From contig JAFCZJ010000022.1 in assembly GCA_019314375.1 (NCBI GenBank), positions 1-58,409 of the forward strand: a DNA stretch of 58,409 nucleotides, given 5' to 3'. The translations under genes and the position numbers were made by a program. Under the pieces are notes generated by a model. It had not been told where the DNA came from, ran no database searches, and worked only from the letters and a program-made list of their open reading frames with translations. Of the stretch, positions 58,247-58,409 are shown one piece after another. Position 1 is the stretch's first letter; every line of letters begins with the position of its first letter. Origin of the DNA: Deltaproteobacteria bacterium (GTDB lineage: Bacteria > Myxococcota > B64-G9).

Positions 58247-58409
58247 CTATTCGTGATCGGAATCGTGTCGGGCTACGGGTTCGACCGTCAATTCACGCAT
58301 TAGATAATAGGTGCCGGCGGCCCCGGGGCGGGTTTCCAGTATGCCATCGTCCAATCCCTTTTCCAGCAGCTTGATGAGTTCGTGGCGATTGGCGCCTGTG
58401 GCTTTGTGC
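58247..58409 (-). CDS. C-terminal fragment of an unidentified protein (runs off the window)
   Basis: An open minus-strand frame of 53 codons from the window edge to TAG at 58249-58247: HKATGANRHELIKLLEKGLD ... GTYYLMRELTVEPVARHDSD. The first part looks like a winged-helix segment (helix, then a beta-hairpin ILETRPGAAGTYYLM). The N-terminus lies outside the window, so the family cannot be named. Convergent with the CsgG-like gene. Confidence 0.55.
   Translation of the reverse strand, partial: HKATGANRHELIKLLEKGLDDGILETRPGAAGTYYLMRELTVEPVARHDSDHE

Overview
The window reads as a chromosome segment of a GC-rich, Gram-negative, at least partly anaerobic bacterium, most like the Myxococcota or another former deltaproteobacterial lineage. 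This is inferred from the lipoproteins with MopE-like and Cys-rich repeats, the abundant GAF/GGDEF/HD-GYP and TPR proteins, a lexA operator close to the Myxococcus-type LexA box as I recall it, a TonB-like protein, and anaerobic Fe-S enzymes (hybrid cluster protein, ferredoxins, ion-pumping oxidoreductase). No rRNA, tRNA or CRISPR array was recognised.

Layout. 0-0.7 kb: a REP-associated Y1 transposase (RAYT) flanked by an inverted pair of 24-nt palindromes. 0.7-8.0 kb: a minus-strand operon of a membrane-anchored protein, an ABC exporter (ATPase and permease) and two DUF4139 paralogs. 8.25 kb: lexA with its own operator. 8.9-11.3 kb: a large YfhO-type membrane protein. 11.6-14.7 kb: a three-gene 2Fe-2S/FAD amine dehydrogenase (HcnABC/sarcosine oxidase-like). 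14.7-15.8 kb: a GAF-GGDEF gene broken by an 8-bp tandem duplication. 15.9-19.9 kb: two secreted or lipoprotein genes with repeats. 20.0-22.4 kb: maf, a DivIVA-domain protein and an HExxH peptidase. 22.5-28.2 kb: a giant TPR protein. 28.4-32.1 kb: a MopE-repeat lipoprotein and a 3xGAF-HD-GYP protein. 32.3-35.5 kb: gcvH-gcvPA-gcvPB. 35.5-37.4 kb: a TonB-like protein and a ferritin-like protein.

The centrepiece is the minus-strand operon from 48.6 to 37.4 kb. An ArsR-family regulator is followed by thirteen genes matching, subunit for subunit, the archaeal MBX/MBS-type complex (Mrp antiporter subunits E, F, G, MbhD-like, MbhE/MnhB, C, two MnhD-like; then NuoH, B, C, D and I-like subunits). The NuoD-like subunit has both [NiFe]-type CxxC motifs changed to CxxD. 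The NuoI-like subunit is fused to a complete GltD/NfnB-type NAD(P)H:FAD module. Together these suggest a Na+ or H+ pumping redox complex wired directly to NAD(P)H.

Divergent to it (48.8-52.1 kb) are an Rrf2 regulator with a Cys cluster, a 4Fe-4S protein, hcp and a small 2[4Fe-4S] ferredoxin. From 52.2 kb an AT-richer accessory region holds a BsuBI/PstI-like restriction-modification system. Its controller promoter overlaps a site with the same 6-bp arms as the lexA operator. Two decayed lipoprotein genes (one with an in-frame amber codon, one with a 29-bp tandem duplication) and the 3' end of an unidentified gene follow.

A roughly 100-nt element with a fixed secondary-structure geometry occurs three times (13.1, 28.2 and 49.2 kb). 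Two copies are 88% identical over 88 nt and sit just upstream of Fe-S protein genes. The third is inverted and has a different but fully compensated stem.
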